The notes: a model not told the origin generated them from the letters alone. Positions 1 to 9,642 are shown, numbered from the stretch's first letter. The stretch is 64,000 nt of DNA from an uncultured Winogradskyella sp. (GCF_947495255.1 NZ_CANLYI010000002.1:1-64000), one strand, 5' to 3'. Program-made: numbers and translations.

Positions 1-120
1 GGTTGGGACGGAACCTACAATGGACAAAACATGCCTGCTAGCGACTATTGGTTCACTGCGATAATTCAACAAAATGGCAAATCATTTAAGATTTTAGGGC
101 ACTTTGCACTACGACGTTAA
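1..120 (+). CDS. C-terminal end of a T9SS type B sorting-domain protein (partial)
   Basis: Frame 1 is open from the window edge to the TAA at 118-120 and encodes 39 residues that start GWDG and end GHFALRR. The same ending, DGWDGQ...DDYWYVANF...GHFALRR, closes the next gene (195-2546), so this is the tail of a second gliding-motility-type protein with the type B C-terminal sorting domain of the type IX secretion system. The body of the protein lies outside the window, so its passenger function is unknown. The two genes are tandem and probably paralogous; 74 bp separate them. Confidence 0.85.
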   Translation, partial: GWDGTYNGQNMPASDYWFTAIIQQNGKSFKILGHFALRR

Positions 121-167
121 CTTTGTACGTTTAACATCTTTTATAATTTCAGAATAAGTGAGTTGTT

Positions 168-175
168 TATCTTTG
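168..175 (+). promoter_or_regulatory. Bacteroidota -7 box TATCTTTG upstream of the T9SS protein
   Basis: TATCTTTG matches the flavobacterial -7 consensus TAnnTTTG and lies 20 bp before the ATG at 195. No clear -33 TTG is seen at the usual distance, so the call rests on the -7 element only. Confidence 0.5.
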
Positions 176-194
176 CTTTCCCTTAAGTTTAAAA

Positions 195-2546
195 ATGAAA
201 CAAAGCATATTATTTTTAGTTTGTACATTCTTCTTTATGTTTACAAACGCTCAGAATATTACGGTAGATAGCCAAAACTACACACCACAACAATTGGTAG
301 AAAATATTTTAATAGATAGCGATTGTATAAATAACATTAACGTTACTAGCGTGGTTGGTGGAGATTTTGGAGGTATAGACCAAAGCTATGGATATTTTGA
401 TGCTACAGGCACCACTTTTCCTTTTCAAAGCGGTATTATATTAAGTACAGGAAGACTCAACAATGTTCCTGGTCCAAACGCGAGTCTCAGCGATGACAAC
501 GCAACCGATTGGGTTGGTGATGCAGATTTAGAATATGTTCTAAGCGAGTCTGGTACTATTAACGCTACTATATTAGAATTTGAATTCACCTCTGTAGCAT
601 CACAAGTAAGTTTCAACTATATTTTTGCTTCGGAAGAATATCAAGAAAACAATGCTAATACCTGTCAATTTTCAGATTTATTTGGGTTTTTAATAAGACG
701 CTCAGGTAGTCAAGATCAATACAGTAATATCGCTATTGTACCTAACACAAACATACCTGTAAAAGTAACAACAGTGACTCCAGGAGTTCCTGGCAGTTGT
801 CCTCCAGAAAATGAAACTTATTTTGGAAGTTTCAATGATTCTACCGCGCCAATTAATTTTAATGGTCAGACCGATGTATTAACAGCTACCGCTAATGTCA
901 TTCCGTATGAAACCTATCAAGTAAAACTGGTGATTGCGGATGAATTTAATTACAGATATGATTCTGCAGTTTTTTTAGAAGCTGGTAGTTTTGAATTATC
1001 TTCAGATATTGGACCAAATAGACTAATTGCTACGGCTAATGCACTTTGCGAAGGTGAATCTGCAATACTAAATGCTTACCAAGAAGGACCAAATGCCTAC
1101 AATTGGTATAAAGATGATATTTTAGTACAATCAGATCCAGCTGGTTGTACAGATTGTGGAATTTATACAGTAACTGAAGCTGGTAATTATAAAGTTGAAG
1201 TTCTTTTAGCTGATGGTTGCATTGCCTATGGAGAAGCTACTGTAGAATATGCGCTTTTACCTGTTGTTTCAGATTCAATTCTAGTAGAATGCGACCTTAA
1301 TCAAGATGGTTTAACAACTTATAATTTATTTAATGCAATTAGCGATTTAACCATTCAGAATCAAAATTTGTTTATTGATAATTTTTTCTTGTCAGAAGCA
1401 GATGCCATAAACAATTTAAATCCTATTACAAATCCTCAATCATTCGAAAATACCACGCCTTTTCAAACTGTTTTTGCAAGAGTTAAAAATACCGCTAACT
1501 GTACTGATATTGCAGCGTTAGAATTACAAACTTCAAATAACATTATTAATATTCCTGATTTAAAAGGATGTGATGGTGCTATAGTAGATGGCTTTGCTAC
1601 GTTTGATTTATCTGAGATCGAAACTTCAATTCTAGACCAAATTCCAACGGATGCAATAGTAAATTATTTTGAAACAGAAGATGATGCTTTTTTTGAGACT
1701 AATCCACTATCGAGCTCTTTTGTAAATACCATAGTAAATTCGCAAACGCTTTACGTAAAAGTAAGTAGCAATAATCAATGTTTTAGTATTTCTACAGTAA
1801 ACCTAAATGTGCTTTACACACCTTTATTAGAAGCAAATGAAACATTAGTTTATTGTATAAATGGCTTACAAGAACCATTAACTATTTTTGGAGGTGTACT
1901 AAATGACCTACCTAATAATTATTATTACGAATGGCAGTTTAATGGAACCACAACAGCAATAAACACTTTGTTTTATGAGGTTATAGAAGCTGGTAGTTAC
2001 ACTGTAATAGTAACTGACCCAAATGGTTGTTCATCTAGCAGAACAATTACTGTTTTACCATCAGCATTGGCAACTATAGAAAGTGTAAACAATGTAGGTA
2101 TTACACCTAATAATGTGGTGACAATTGAAATTTCAGGTGAAGGTGATTACGAAATTGCAATAGATGATGAAGATGGTATCTATCGAGATAATTTTGAATT
2201 TACAAATATCACCCAAGGATTTCATACTATTTATATCAGAGATAAAAATGGCTGCGGAACTATTGAAGAGATTATTTCTGTATTAGGATTTCCAAAATTC
2301 TTTACTCCGAATGGAGATGATGACAATCCAATTTGGAAGGTTTCTGGCACAGAAGAACAATTTCAACAAATAACATCTATTGAAATCTATAATAGATATG
2401 GTAAATTAATATCTCAGCAAACTAATTATTTTGATGGTTGGGATGGTCAACTAGAAGGAAAACAACAACCTAGTGATGATTATTGGTATGTCGCTAATTT
2501 TATTGATGGTACAACTTATACTGGTCATTTTGCTTTGAGGCGTTAA
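195..2546 (+). CDS. Choice-of-anchor L, T9SS type B sorting-domain surface protein
   Basis: A 783-residue secreted protein. Residues 1-19 form a signal peptide (hydrophobic core FLVCTFFFMF, cleavage after NAQ). The segment around residues 40-260 has the choice-of-anchor L pattern (FNYIFASEEYQE, FGFLIRRSG, then a VIADEFNYRYDSAVFLEAGSF ending). Cysteine-containing Ig-like or PKD-like modules follow to about residue 690. The last 85 residues, beginning FPKFFTPNGDDDNP and ending GHFALRR, are the type B C-terminal sorting domain used for export by the type IX secretion system. A role at the cell surface in adhesion or gliding is inferred from the family; no catalytic motif is visible. It lies directly downstream of another gene with the same C-terminus. 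Confidence 0.88.
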   Translation: MKQSILFLVCTFFFMFTNAQNITVDSQNYTPQQLVENILIDSDCINNINVTSVVGGDFGGIDQSYGYFDATGTTFPFQSGIILSTGRLNNVPGPNASLSDDNATDWVGDADLEYVLSESGTINATILEFEFTSVASQVSFNYIFASEEYQENNANTCQFSDLFGFLIRRSGSQDQYSNIAIVPNTNIPVKVTTVTPGVPGSCPPENETYFGSFNDSTAPINFNGQTDVLTATANVIPYETYQVKLVIADEFNYRYDSAVFLEAGSFELSSDIGPNRLIATANALCEGESAILNAYQEGPNAYNWYKDDILVQSDPAGCTDCGIYTVTEAGNYKVEVLLADGCIAYGEATVEYALLPVVSDSILVECDLNQDGLTTYNLFNAISDLTIQNQNLFIDNFFLSEADAINNLNPITNPQSFENTTPFQTVFARVKNTANCTDIAALELQTSNNIINIPDLKGCDGAIVDGFATFDLSEIETSILDQIPTDAIVNYFETEDDAFFETNPLSSSFVNTIVNSQTLYVKVSSNNQCFSISTVNLNVLYTPLLEANETLVYCINGLQEPLTIFGGVLNDLPNNYYYEWQFNGTTTAINTLFYEVIEAGSYTVIVTDPNGCSSSRTITVLPSALATIESVNNVGITPNNVVTIEISGEGDYEIAIDDEDGIYRDNFEFTNITQGFHTIYIRDKNGCGTIEEIISVLGFPKFFTPNGDDDNPIWKVSGTEEQFQQITSIEIYNRYGKLISQQTNYFDGWDGQLEGKQQPSDDYWYVANFIDGTTYTGHFALRR

Positions 2547-2569
2547 TTGGGTTGCGTTAATCTTATTCG

Positions 2570-2577
2570 TAACTTTG
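2570..2577 (+). promoter_or_regulatory. -7 box TAACTTTG of uvrB, leaving almost no leader
   Basis: TAACTTTG fits TAnnTTTG and ends 4 bp before the uvrB ATG at 2582. Possible -33 TTG elements lie at 2547-2549 and 2552-2554. With transcription normally starting a few bases after this box, the transcript would be leaderless or nearly so. Confidence 0.6.
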
Positions 2578-2581
2578 TAAA

Positions 2582-4585
2582 ATGCGATTTAAAATTGAGT
2601 CAGAATTCAAACCTACAGGTGACCAGCCACAAGCCATAAAAAAACTTGCTAAAGGCATTACTGATAACGAAAAATACCAAACTCTTTTGGGTGTTACAGG
2701 ATCTGGTAAAACCTTTACCGTTGCTAACGTTATTGAAGAAGTACAACGACCAACTTTGGTTTTGGCTCATAACAAAACTTTAGCAGCTCAACTATATTCT
2801 GAGTTTAAACAATTCTTCCCAGAAAATGCTGTGGAGTATTTTGTATCTTATTACGACTACTACCAACCTGAAGCCTATATTCCTGTTTCTGGTGTTTATA
2901 TAGAAAAGGATTTATCTATAAACGAAGAAATTGAGAAAATGCGACTCAGCACAACCTCTTCCCTATTGTCAGGAAGACGTGATGTCATCGTTATCGCTTC
3001 CGTATCTTGTTTATATGGTATTGGAAATCCTGTGGAATTTCAGAAAAATGTAATTTCAATTGAACGCGATCAAGTTATTTCACGAACTAAATTACTTCAT
3101 CAATTAGTACAAAGCTTGTATTCTAGAACTGAAGCTGAATTTAAAAACGGAAATTTCAGAATTAAAGGTGATACAGTTGATGTATTTCCTGGATATTCAG
3201 ATAACGCTTTTAGAATTCACTTTTTTGGCGATGAAATTGAAGAAATTGAAGCCTTCGACTCTAGATCAAATGAAGTTATAGAACGTTACGACCGTCTTAA
3301 TATCTATCCTGCAAATATGTTTGTGACATCTCCTGATGTATTGAATGGTGCGATTAAAGATATTCAAGATGATTTAGTTAAACAATACGATTATTTTAAA
3401 GAAATAGGAAAACATCTTGAAGCCAAACGATTAAAAGAGCGTACAGAATTCGATTTAGAGATGATTCGAGAATTGGGTTATTGCTCCGGAATTGAAAACT
3501 ACTCTAGATATTTAGACGGAAGAGCCCCAGGCACAAGACCTTTCTGTTTGTTAGATTATTTTCCTGATGATTTTTTAATGGTTGTAGATGAAAGTCACGT
3601 AACAATTTCTCAAGTCCATGCCATGTATGGAGGCGACAGAAGCCGAAAGGTGAATTTGGTAGATTACGGTTTCCGTCTGCCAGCTGCAATGGATAATAGA
3701 CCATTAAAGTTTGAAGAATTTGAAGCACTACAAAACCAAGTCATCTATGTTTCGGCAACACCTGCAGATTACGAAATGGAAAAAACTGATGGTGTTTATG
3801 TTGAGCAAGTTATTAGACCTACAGGTTTATTAGATCCAATTATTGAGGTACGTCCAAGCTTAAATCAGATTGATGATTTAATTGAAGAAATTCAAATCCG
3901 TGTAGAAAAAGATGAACGTACTTTAGTAACAACGCTTACAAAGAGAATGGCCGAAGAACTAACAAAATATTTAACCAGAATATCAGTAAGAACCAGATAC
4001 ATTCATAGTGATGTAGATACCTTAGAGCGTGTTGAAATTATGCAAGATTTAAGAAAAGGTGTTTTTGATGTTTTGGTTGGTGTAAATTTACTACGTGAAG
4101 GTTTAGATTTACCTGAAGTTTCACTAGTTGCAATATTAGATGCTGACAAGGAAGGCTTTTTACGTTCAGCACGTTCGTTAACGCAAACTGTTGGTAGAGC
4201 TGCTAGAAATTTAAATGGTAAAGCCATTATGTATGCTGATAAGATTACAAAAAGTATGCAAAAAACAATTGACGAAACGGAATATCGCAGAGAAAAACAA
4301 ATAGCCTATAATACCAAACATAATTTGGTACCTACTGCTTTAAATAAGAGTTTAGATAGTGCTTTATCTAAAAATTCTGTGAGTACTTACCGAACCGAAT
4401 TAGATGCACAAATAGCTGCAGAACCAGAAAGCGAATATCTATCTAAGGGAGAACTAGAAAAGAAAATTAGAGAACGACGTAAATTAATGGAACAAGCAGC
4501 AAAAGCTTTAGACTTTTTAGAAGCCGCTCGTTTTAGAGATGAAATCACAGCTTACCAAAGTAAGCTCGAAAAATTAAAGGTTTAA
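2582..4585 (+). CDS. uvrB: UvrABC excinuclease subunit B
   Basis: A 667-residue UvrB of normal family length. It is the damage-verifying helicase-like subunit of nucleotide excision repair: UvrA loads it at lesions and UvrC binds it for incision. Visible motifs: N-terminal FKIESEFKPTGDQPQAI, Walker A GVTGSGKT at residues 37-44, the beta-hairpin segment YFVSYYDYYQPEAYIP, the DESHV helicase motif, the motif VI region TQTVGRAARN, and a C-terminal UVR domain (EKKIRERRKLMEQAAKALDFLEAARFRDEI) that contacts UvrC. The start is fixed by the conserved N-terminus. A -7 promoter box sits only 4 bp upstream, suggesting a leaderless mRNA. The gene is convergent with the small minus-strand gene that follows. 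Confidence 0.98.
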   Translation: MRFKIESEFKPTGDQPQAIKKLAKGITDNEKYQTLLGVTGSGKTFTVANVIEEVQRPTLVLAHNKTLAAQLYSEFKQFFPENAVEYFVSYYDYYQPEAYIPVSGVYIEKDLSINEEIEKMRLSTTSSLLSGRRDVIVIASVSCLYGIGNPVEFQKNVISIERDQVISRTKLLHQLVQSLYSRTEAEFKNGNFRIKGDTVDVFPGYSDNAFRIHFFGDEIEEIEAFDSRSNEVIERYDRLNIYPANMFVTSPDVLNGAIKDIQDDLVKQYDYFKEIGKHLEAKRLKERTEFDLEMIRELGYCSGIENYSRYLDGRAPGTRPFCLLDYFPDDFLMVVDESHVTISQVHAMYGGDRSRKVNLVDYGFRLPAAMDNRPLKFEEFEALQNQVIYVSATPADYEMEKTDGVYVEQVIRPTGLLDPIIEVRPSLNQIDDLIEEIQIRVEKDERTLVTTLTKRMAEELTKYLTRISVRTRYIHSDVDTLERVEIMQDLRKGVFDVLVGVNLLREGLDLPEVSLVAILDADKEGFLRSARSLTQTVGRAARNLNGKAIMYADKITKSMQKTIDETEYRREKQIAYNTKHNLVPTALNKSLDSALSKNSVSTYRTELDAQIAAEPESEYLSKGELEKKIRERRKLMEQAAKALDFLEAARFRDEITAYQSKLEKLKV

Positions 4586-4634
4586 AAGAAAAATATATAT
4601 TTTAGATTACAGTTTAATACTAATAGTGAACAGA

Positions 4635-5042
4635 CTAATTATATTGAACTTTAAAAATATCAATTAAAAAATCTGGCGGTACTATTTTATTTGGAAAGCT
4701 ATCCATTAAATCCAATACTCTATTAATAGACTCATGGCTTAATCCCATTCTTAATCCAAAGTTATGAATTTTCACTAGTTGCCTCGGAGCGACTTTATGA
4801 TCTAAATTCATAAGTAATACTAATCTATGAAATTGTACAATACGTTCGCTATGAGATTTTAAATGAACATAAGTAACCGGGTGCTCAAAGAGATATTCAA
4901 AATCTGATTTAGAAATATCTAATTGTTTAGCAATACTGAATAAGAAATTATATTCAATAGATTTTATGTTTTCATCTGTTTGAGCAAAAGCTATCATCTC
5001 AGATAATAAGCTCAATTTTTCAGCGCGATTAATCATGGTCAA
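4635..5042 (-). CDS. Small TerB-like helical protein
   Basis: A 135-residue cytoplasmic protein with no signal peptide; a second ATG two codons in (5036) is equally possible. The N-terminal half reads as the TerB-like helical repeat: EMIAFAQTDENIKSIEYNFLFSIAKQLDISKSDFEYLF, the usual acidic turn followed by a helix with a conserved E and a second helix (LGIS-E pattern). The family is named from tellurite-resistance TerB, but most members have unknown roles, and tellurite resistance should not be assumed. It stands alone between uvrB (convergent) and a divergent esterase gene. Confidence 0.6.
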   Translation of the reverse strand: MTMINRAEKLSLLSEMIAFAQTDENIKSIEYNFLFSIAKQLDISKSDFEYLFEHPVTYVHLKSHSERIVQFHRLVLLMNLDHKVAPRQLVKIHNFGLRMGLSHESINRVLDLMDSFPNKIVPPDFLIDIFKVQYN

Positions 5043-5177
5043 GGGGAATTAATTTACATTGTAAAGTTAATAAGGTTGTTTATTTTATTGTCGTTGATAT
5101 AATGTATCTTGTCGAAAAATTAAATGTACTTGGTCGACAAATAATAACGTTTATCAATTCATTCATTCTATTTTAGC

Positions 5178-5984
5178 ATGAAAATCAAGCATCTATATTT
5201 ATTAATATTAGCATTTACAACAGCCACAACAATAGCACAAACCACTGCCTCTAAGCAGATTAGCAAATTTACCATTGCTGCTCCACAACTAGATACAATA
5301 AAAACTATTTGGGTCTATTTACCATTAAATTACGAAAACACACAAAAAGAATATCCTGTAATTTACATGCATGACGCTCAAAATTTATTTGATGCTGAAA
5401 CCTCGTATGTTGGTGAATGGGAAATTGACGAATACATGGATACATTATCAAGCCAGCAAAGTATAATAATTGGTATTGAGCATGGCAATGAAAAACGCAT
5501 TGATGAACTTACACCATATACACACAACAAACATGGTGGAGGAAAAGGTAATGACTATTTAAATTTTATAAAAAATACTTTAAAACCTCATATTGATACC
5601 ACGTATAAAACAAAAACAGAAGCTGAACACACCTCAATTATTGGTTCTTCCTTAGGTGGATTAATGTCTTTTTATGCAGTAATAAAATATCCTGAAACGT
5701 TTGGAAAAGCAGGTGTTTTCTCTCCTGCTTTTTGGATAAACCCAGAGATTTTCGATTTAGTAAAAACTATTGACATACCTAAAACTTCTAAATTTTACTT
5801 TTTAGCAGGTACTGATGAAAGTGAAACTATGATTCCTAGATTAGAAGAAATGCTAAAACTATTAGAAACTAAGGGTGTGAAACAAACACAATATGAAAGT
5901 CATATTATTAATGGTGGAAAACACAACGAGAAACTTTGGTCTTCTAATTTCGCAAATGCATATCAATGGCTGAATAACAAATAA
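5178..5984 (+). CDS. Secreted alpha/beta hydrolase of the esterase D / IroE-like family
   Basis: A 268-residue protein with a signal peptide (residues 1-20, cleavage after IAQ). The alpha/beta hydrolase core shows VIYMHDAQNLFD early, the nucleophile elbow GSSLGG at 156-161 (Ser158), and a C-terminal NGGKHNEKLW carrying the likely catalytic His. This pattern belongs to the putative esterase family that includes esterase D and the siderophore esterases Fes/IroE. The substrate cannot be read from sequence; no siderophore genes are nearby. It probably acts in the periplasm or outside the cell. It is divergent from the TerB-like gene; the intergenic region holds TTGTCGA at 5109-5115 and its inverted copy TCGACAA at 5134-5140. 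Confidence 0.85.
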   Translation: MKIKHLYLLILAFTTATTIAQTTASKQISKFTIAAPQLDTIKTIWVYLPLNYENTQKEYPVIYMHDAQNLFDAETSYVGEWEIDEYMDTLSSQQSIIIGIEHGNEKRIDELTPYTHNKHGGGKGNDYLNFIKNTLKPHIDTTYKTKTEAEHTSIIGSSLGGLMSFYAVIKYPETFGKAGVFSPAFWINPEIFDLVKTIDIPKTSKFYFLAGTDESETMIPRLEEMLKLLETKGVKQTQYESHIINGGKHNEKLWSSNFANAYQWLNNK

Positions 5985-6026
5985 TAATAACGAACTCTAT
6001 TTTTCAAAAGAATAAAAAAATCTATT

Positions 6027-6296
6027 ATGACAAATAACGACATATTTAAAAAGCTAAGAGTAGCGCACAAGCTAAGAGACGATGATATTGTAAAAATCTT
6101 AGAATTGGTAGATTTCAGAATTTCTAAAAGTGAACTGAATGCTATGTTTAGAAATGAAGACCATCCTAAATATATGGAATGTGGTGATCAGATTCTTAGA
6201 AACTTCCTTAATGGGTTAATTATTCATTTACGAGGACCGATGCCTAAGAAAGGAGAGAAAAAGAAACAAGACATAAAAAAAGGTTCTCAAAATTGA
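6027..6296 (+). CDS. Single-repeat DUF1456 (YehS-like) protein
   Basis: An 89-residue protein. The pattern NNDIFKKLRVAHKLRDDDIVKILELVDFRISKSELNAMFRNEDHPKYMECGDQILRNFLNGL matches one DUF1456 repeat. E. coli YehS, from memory about 156 residues, carries two such repeats; this protein matches the second one best, followed by a basic tail rich in K. Function in the family is not established. It is probably co-transcribed with the upstream esterase (42 bp gap). The stop codon lies inside the terminator hairpin at 6281-6306. Confidence 0.8.
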   Translation: MTNNDIFKKLRVAHKLRDDDIVKILELVDFRISKSELNAMFRNEDHPKYMECGDQILRNFLNGLIIHLRGPMPKKGEKKKQDIKKGSQN

Positions 6297-6306
6297 GAAC
6301 CTTTTT
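6281..6306. terminator. Bidirectional intrinsic terminator between DUF1456 and sucC
   Basis: Stem AGGTTCTCAA (6281-6290) pairs with TTGAGAACCT (6293-6302), with an A-run before and a T-run after it. It can stop the plus-strand DUF1456 transcript and the minus-strand sucC transcript. It overlaps the last codons of DUF1456. Confidence 0.85.
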
Positions 6307-6353
6307 ATTTATATAAATATGTCTATAAGGTTTTAGAAACCTATTAGAAAAAA

Positions 6354-7547
6354 TTACTTATTCAATACTTCTTGAACCTTATCAGCTGCTTCTTGGAATT
6401 CAGTTGCACTCATTACATCTAGACCAGAATTATCAATTAATTCTTTTGCGATGTCTGCATTTGTTCCTTGTAAACGTACAATGATTGGTACAGAAATGTT
6501 ACCCATGTTTTTATAAGCATCAATAACACCTTGTGCAACACGATCACATCTTACAATACCACCAAAAATATTAATTAAGATTGCTTTTACAGCAGGATCT
6601 TTCAATATGATTTTAAAAGCTGCTTCTACTCTAGCTGCATCTGCAGTACCACCAACATCTAAAAAGTTAGCTGGCTCACCACCTGCTTGCTTAATTAAAT
6701 CCATAGTAGCCATTGCTAAACCAGCACCATTTACCATACAACCAACGTTACCGTCTAAGTCTACATAGTTTAAACCTAAAGCACCTGCTTCAACTTCAAT
6801 TGGGTTTTCTTCACGTAAGTCACGTAATTCAGCTAAGTCTCTATGTCTATATAGTGCGTTTGCATCTAAAGTTACTTTAGCATCAACTGCCATTATTTTA
6901 CTATCACTAGTTTTTAAAACCGGGTTGATTTCGAATAAAGACGCATCAGACTTATCGTAAGCTGTATATAAAGCTGTAACGAATTTTGTCATTTCTTTAA
7001 AAGCAGTACCTGACAAACCTAAGTTAAAGGCTATACGACGTGCTTGAAAAGGTAATATACCAGTTGAAGGGTCTATTTCTTCATTATGTATTAATTCTGG
7101 AGTTTCCTCTGCAACAGTTTCAATGTCCATTCCTCCTTCTGTAGAATATACAATCATGTTTCTACCTGTAGCACGATTTAACAACACAGACATATAATAT
7201 TCATTTGGCTCATTTTCACCTGGATAATAAACATCCTCAGCAACTAAAACTTGATGAACACGCTTACCTTCTGCAGAAGTTTGAGGCGTTACCAAATCCA
7301 TTCCTATGATTTGTCCTGCAATTTCTTCAACTTCTTTAAGGTTTTTGGCTAATTTTACTCCTCCACCTTTTCCACGTCCACCTGCATGAACCTGTGCTTT
7401 TATAACATGCCATCCCGTTGCTGTTTCGGCTGTTAATTGCTTTGCTGCATCTACAGCTTCTTTAGCACTATGAGCTACAATTCCGCGTTGGATTCGTACT
7501 CCAAAACTGCTTAATAATTCTTTTCCTTGATATTCGTGTAAATTCAT
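6354..7547 (-). CDS. sucC: Succinate-CoA ligase (ADP-forming) subunit beta
   Basis: A 397-residue SucC of standard length. It forms the ATP-grasp and CoA-ligase-like beta subunit of succinyl-CoA synthetase, which makes ATP from succinyl-CoA in the TCA cycle. Visible: N-terminal [12 protein letters not shown], the ATP-grasp segment [25 protein letters not shown] (metal-binding Asn), and the C-terminal [10 protein letters not shown]. The alpha subunit sucD is not in the window, so the two genes are unlinked here. A -7 box TATTTTTG on the minus strand (CAAAAATA at 7574-7581) gives a leader of about 20-25 nt. Confidence 0.98.
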   Translation of the reverse strand: MNLHEYQGKELLSSFGVRIQRGIVAHSAKEAVDAAKQLTAETATGWHVIKAQVHAGGRGKGGGVKLAKNLKEVEEIAGQIIGMDLVTPQTSAEGKRVHQVLVAEDVYYPGENEPNEYYMSVLLNRATGRNMIVYSTEGGMDIETVAEETPELIHNEEIDPSTGILPFQARRIAFNLGLSGTAFKEMTKFVTALYTAYDKSDASLFEINPVLKTSDSKIMAVDAKVTLDANALYRHRDLAELRDLREENPIEVEAGALGLNYVDLDGNVGCMVNGAGLAMATMDLIKQAGGEPANFLDVGGTADAARVEAAFKIILKDPAVKAILINIFGGIVRCDRVAQGVIDAYKNMGNISVPIIVRLQGTNADIAKELIDNSGLDVMSATEFQEAADKVQEVLNK

Positions 7548-7573
7548 TTTTAATCAGAAATTTATTGGTCGAA

Positions 7574-7581
7574 CAAAAATA
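7574..7581 (-). promoter_or_regulatory. -7 box TATTTTTG of sucC
   Basis: On the minus strand the site reads TATTTTTG, matching TAnnTTTG, 26 bp upstream of the sucC start at 7547. Confidence 0.5.
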
Positions 7582-7657
7582 AGCATACTAATAGTTTCTA
7601 CCAATTGTTTTTATTATTGATTTATATCTTCTCAATTTTACGCCTCTCAATATGTTT

Positions 7658-8314
7658 TTAATCAATTAATCGCTTTATAGCAGAAAATGCTTTATCTACC
7701 AAATAGTCTTCAACTACTATTGTAAATTCGTTAGTAGTAGAAACCACTTCGTATAGTGTAATGTTTTCCCAAGCTAAACGCTTAAATATTTGATAGTATA
7801 AACCTACAATTTTAGAATTCCCTTTAGGTAAATAGATACTAATGGCAGACAGTTTTTCTTGCAATCCTATTTGAGTTTCATTTTTAAAAGCCTTGAGAAT
7901 ACTATCTTTTTCTGATGTAGAAATAATTATATTACTCTCAAACATACCACGCGTAAACGCATAGAATATTTGATGATTACTACTTATTTTATCTAGAATT
8001 TGAGAATGGCTATCTATTAAAGTTTTTGAATTCTGAAATGTAAAATCACTTAAATTAGACCGTACCGTAATATCTCCTAATTGTTCAAAAGCTTTTTTTA
8101 AACTCTTAGAATTTTCAAGATTTATAGGTTGCTGATAGCGACGTAAAGCCATCATAATCGCACCTTCTTTAACAGGTTTGCGTAACATTTTAGAAATTGG
8201 CTCATTTAAATCTTTTGCTAAAGCAGAAAAATTTATAATCTGACGAGACAAACCTTCTTCTAAAAAAGGACTTGCTACAATAATCTCTTGAACACAAGAA
8301 GCAATGGTTTTCAT
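7658..8314 (-). CDS. ACT-like regulatory protein divergent from lysA
   Basis: A 218-residue cytoplasmic protein without signal peptide or membrane segment. The N-terminal half (residues 1-80) is helical with a basic patch (KMLRKPVKEGAIMMALRRYQQ). The C-terminal half has two segments with an ACT-like beta-alpha-beta rhythm: QEKLSAISIYLPKGNSKIVGLYYQIFKRLAWENITLYEVVS, then NEFTIVVEDYLVDKAFSAIKRLID, much like the regulatory tails of aspartate kinases. No kinase catalytic motifs are visible. It shares a 122-bp divergent promoter region with lysA, so a role in lysine or aspartate-family amino acid sensing is a reasonable inference. The exact family is not recognised. Confidence 0.55.
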   Translation of the reverse strand: MKTIASCVQEIIVASPFLEEGLSRQIINFSALAKDLNEPISKMLRKPVKEGAIMMALRRYQQPINLENSKSLKKAFEQLGDITVRSNLSDFTFQNSKTLIDSHSQILDKISSNHQIFYAFTRGMFESNIIISTSEKDSILKAFKNETQIGLQEKLSAISIYLPKGNSKIVGLYYQIFKRLAWENITLYEVVSTTNEFTIVVEDYLVDKAFSAIKRLID

Positions 8315-8436
8315 TTTGTTAATTATTTAACATTATGTGTAAAAATAGGAATATTTTTATATTTTCATGTTTATTATAAGGATTCATTCTATTTTCGACA
8401 CTTCAAATAAATTGAACTTTAAGAATTTAAAAAAAC

Positions 8437-9642
8437 ATGAAAGAGAATACCTTATTAAAAATTGCTAAAGATTTTGGAAGCCCTGTGTATGTTTATGATG
8501 CTGAAAAAATTGAATTTCAATATAAACGATTAACAAAAGCATTTGGTAAGGTTAAACAATTAAGATTAAACTATGCTGTAAAGGCATTGTCTAATATATC
8601 TATTTTAAAATTGTTTAATAAATTAGGTTCTGGAATCGATACCGTTTCAATACAAGAAGTTCAATTGGGTATTAAAGCTGGTTTTAAACCAGAAAATATC
8701 ATATTTACTCCAAATGGTGTGTCCCTTGAAGAAATTGAGAAAGCCGCTAAATTAGGGGTTCAGATTAATATAGATAACCTTTCCATTTTAGAACAATTTG
8801 GAACTAAACATCCTAAAATACCAGTTTGCATTCGTATTAACCCTCATGTTATGGCTGGCGGAAATACTAATATCTCTGTTGGACATATTGATAGTAAATT
8901 CGGAATTTCCATTCATCAGATTCCACTTTTACTTCGTATTGTAGAGAATACAAAAATGAATATTAACGGTATTCACATGCACACAGGAAGTGATATTTTA
9001 GATATTGATGTGTTTTTATATGCAAGTGAAATTCTATTTGATACGGCTAAAAACTTTAAAAACCTTGAATTCATAGATTTCGGTTCTGGTTTTAAAGTAC
9101 CATACAAAGCAGGCGATATCGAAACTAATATTGAAGAGTTAGGCGAAAAACTATCGAAGCGTTTTAACGAATTTTGTAAAGACTATGGTAAAGATTTGAC
9201 TTTAGCATTTGAACCAGGAAAATTCTTGGTAAGTGAAGCTGGTGTGTTTTTAGCAAAGGTAAATGTAGTTAAGCAAACGACCTCAACTGTTTTTGCCTCA
9301 ATAGACTCTGGTTTCAATCATTTAATTAGACCAATGCTATATGGTTCTCAGCACGATATTGTAAACATCTCTAACCCAAAAGGACGCGAACGCTTTTATT
9401 CTGTAGTTGGTTACATTTGCGAAACTGATACGTTTGCAAATAATAGACGAATCTCAGAAATAAAGGAAGGTGACATTCTTTGTTTTAAAAATGCTGGCGC
9501 TTATTGCTACTCTATGGCCAGTAACTATAACTCTAGATACAGACCTGCCGAAGTTTTACTGTATAAAGGAAAGGCTCATTTAATTAGAAAGCGCGAAGTT
9601 TTTGAAGATATATTACATAATCAGGTAGAAGTAAATTTCTAA
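8437..9642 (+). CDS. lysA: Diaminopimelate decarboxylase
   Basis: A 401-residue fold type III PLP enzyme that converts meso-diaminopimelate to L-lysine, the last step of lysine biosynthesis. Visible: the PLP lysine in LNYAVKA (Lys49), HMHTGSDI, FGSGFKVPY (glycine-rich phosphate-binding turn), FEPGKFLVSEAG, CETDTF (active-site Cys) and GAYCYSMASNYNSR. Length is normal for LysA. It is divergent from the ACT-like gene and followed by the AI-2E family permease, which has its own promoter box. Confidence 0.96.
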   Translation: MKENTLLKIAKDFGSPVYVYDAEKIEFQYKRLTKAFGKVKQLRLNYAVKALSNISILKLFNKLGSGIDTVSIQEVQLGIKAGFKPENIIFTPNGVSLEEIEKAAKLGVQINIDNLSILEQFGTKHPKIPVCIRINPHVMAGGNTNISVGHIDSKFGISIHQIPLLLRIVENTKMNINGIHMHTGSDILDIDVFLYASEILFDTAKNFKNLEFIDFGSGFKVPYKAGDIETNIEELGEKLSKRFNEFCKDYGKDLTLAFEPGKFLVSEAGVFLAKVNVVKQTTSTVFASIDSGFNHLIRPMLYGSQHDIVNISNPKGRERFYSVVGYICETDTFANNRRISEIKEGDILCFKNAGAYCYSMASNYNSRYRPAEVLLYKGKAHLIRKREVFEDILHNQVEVNF

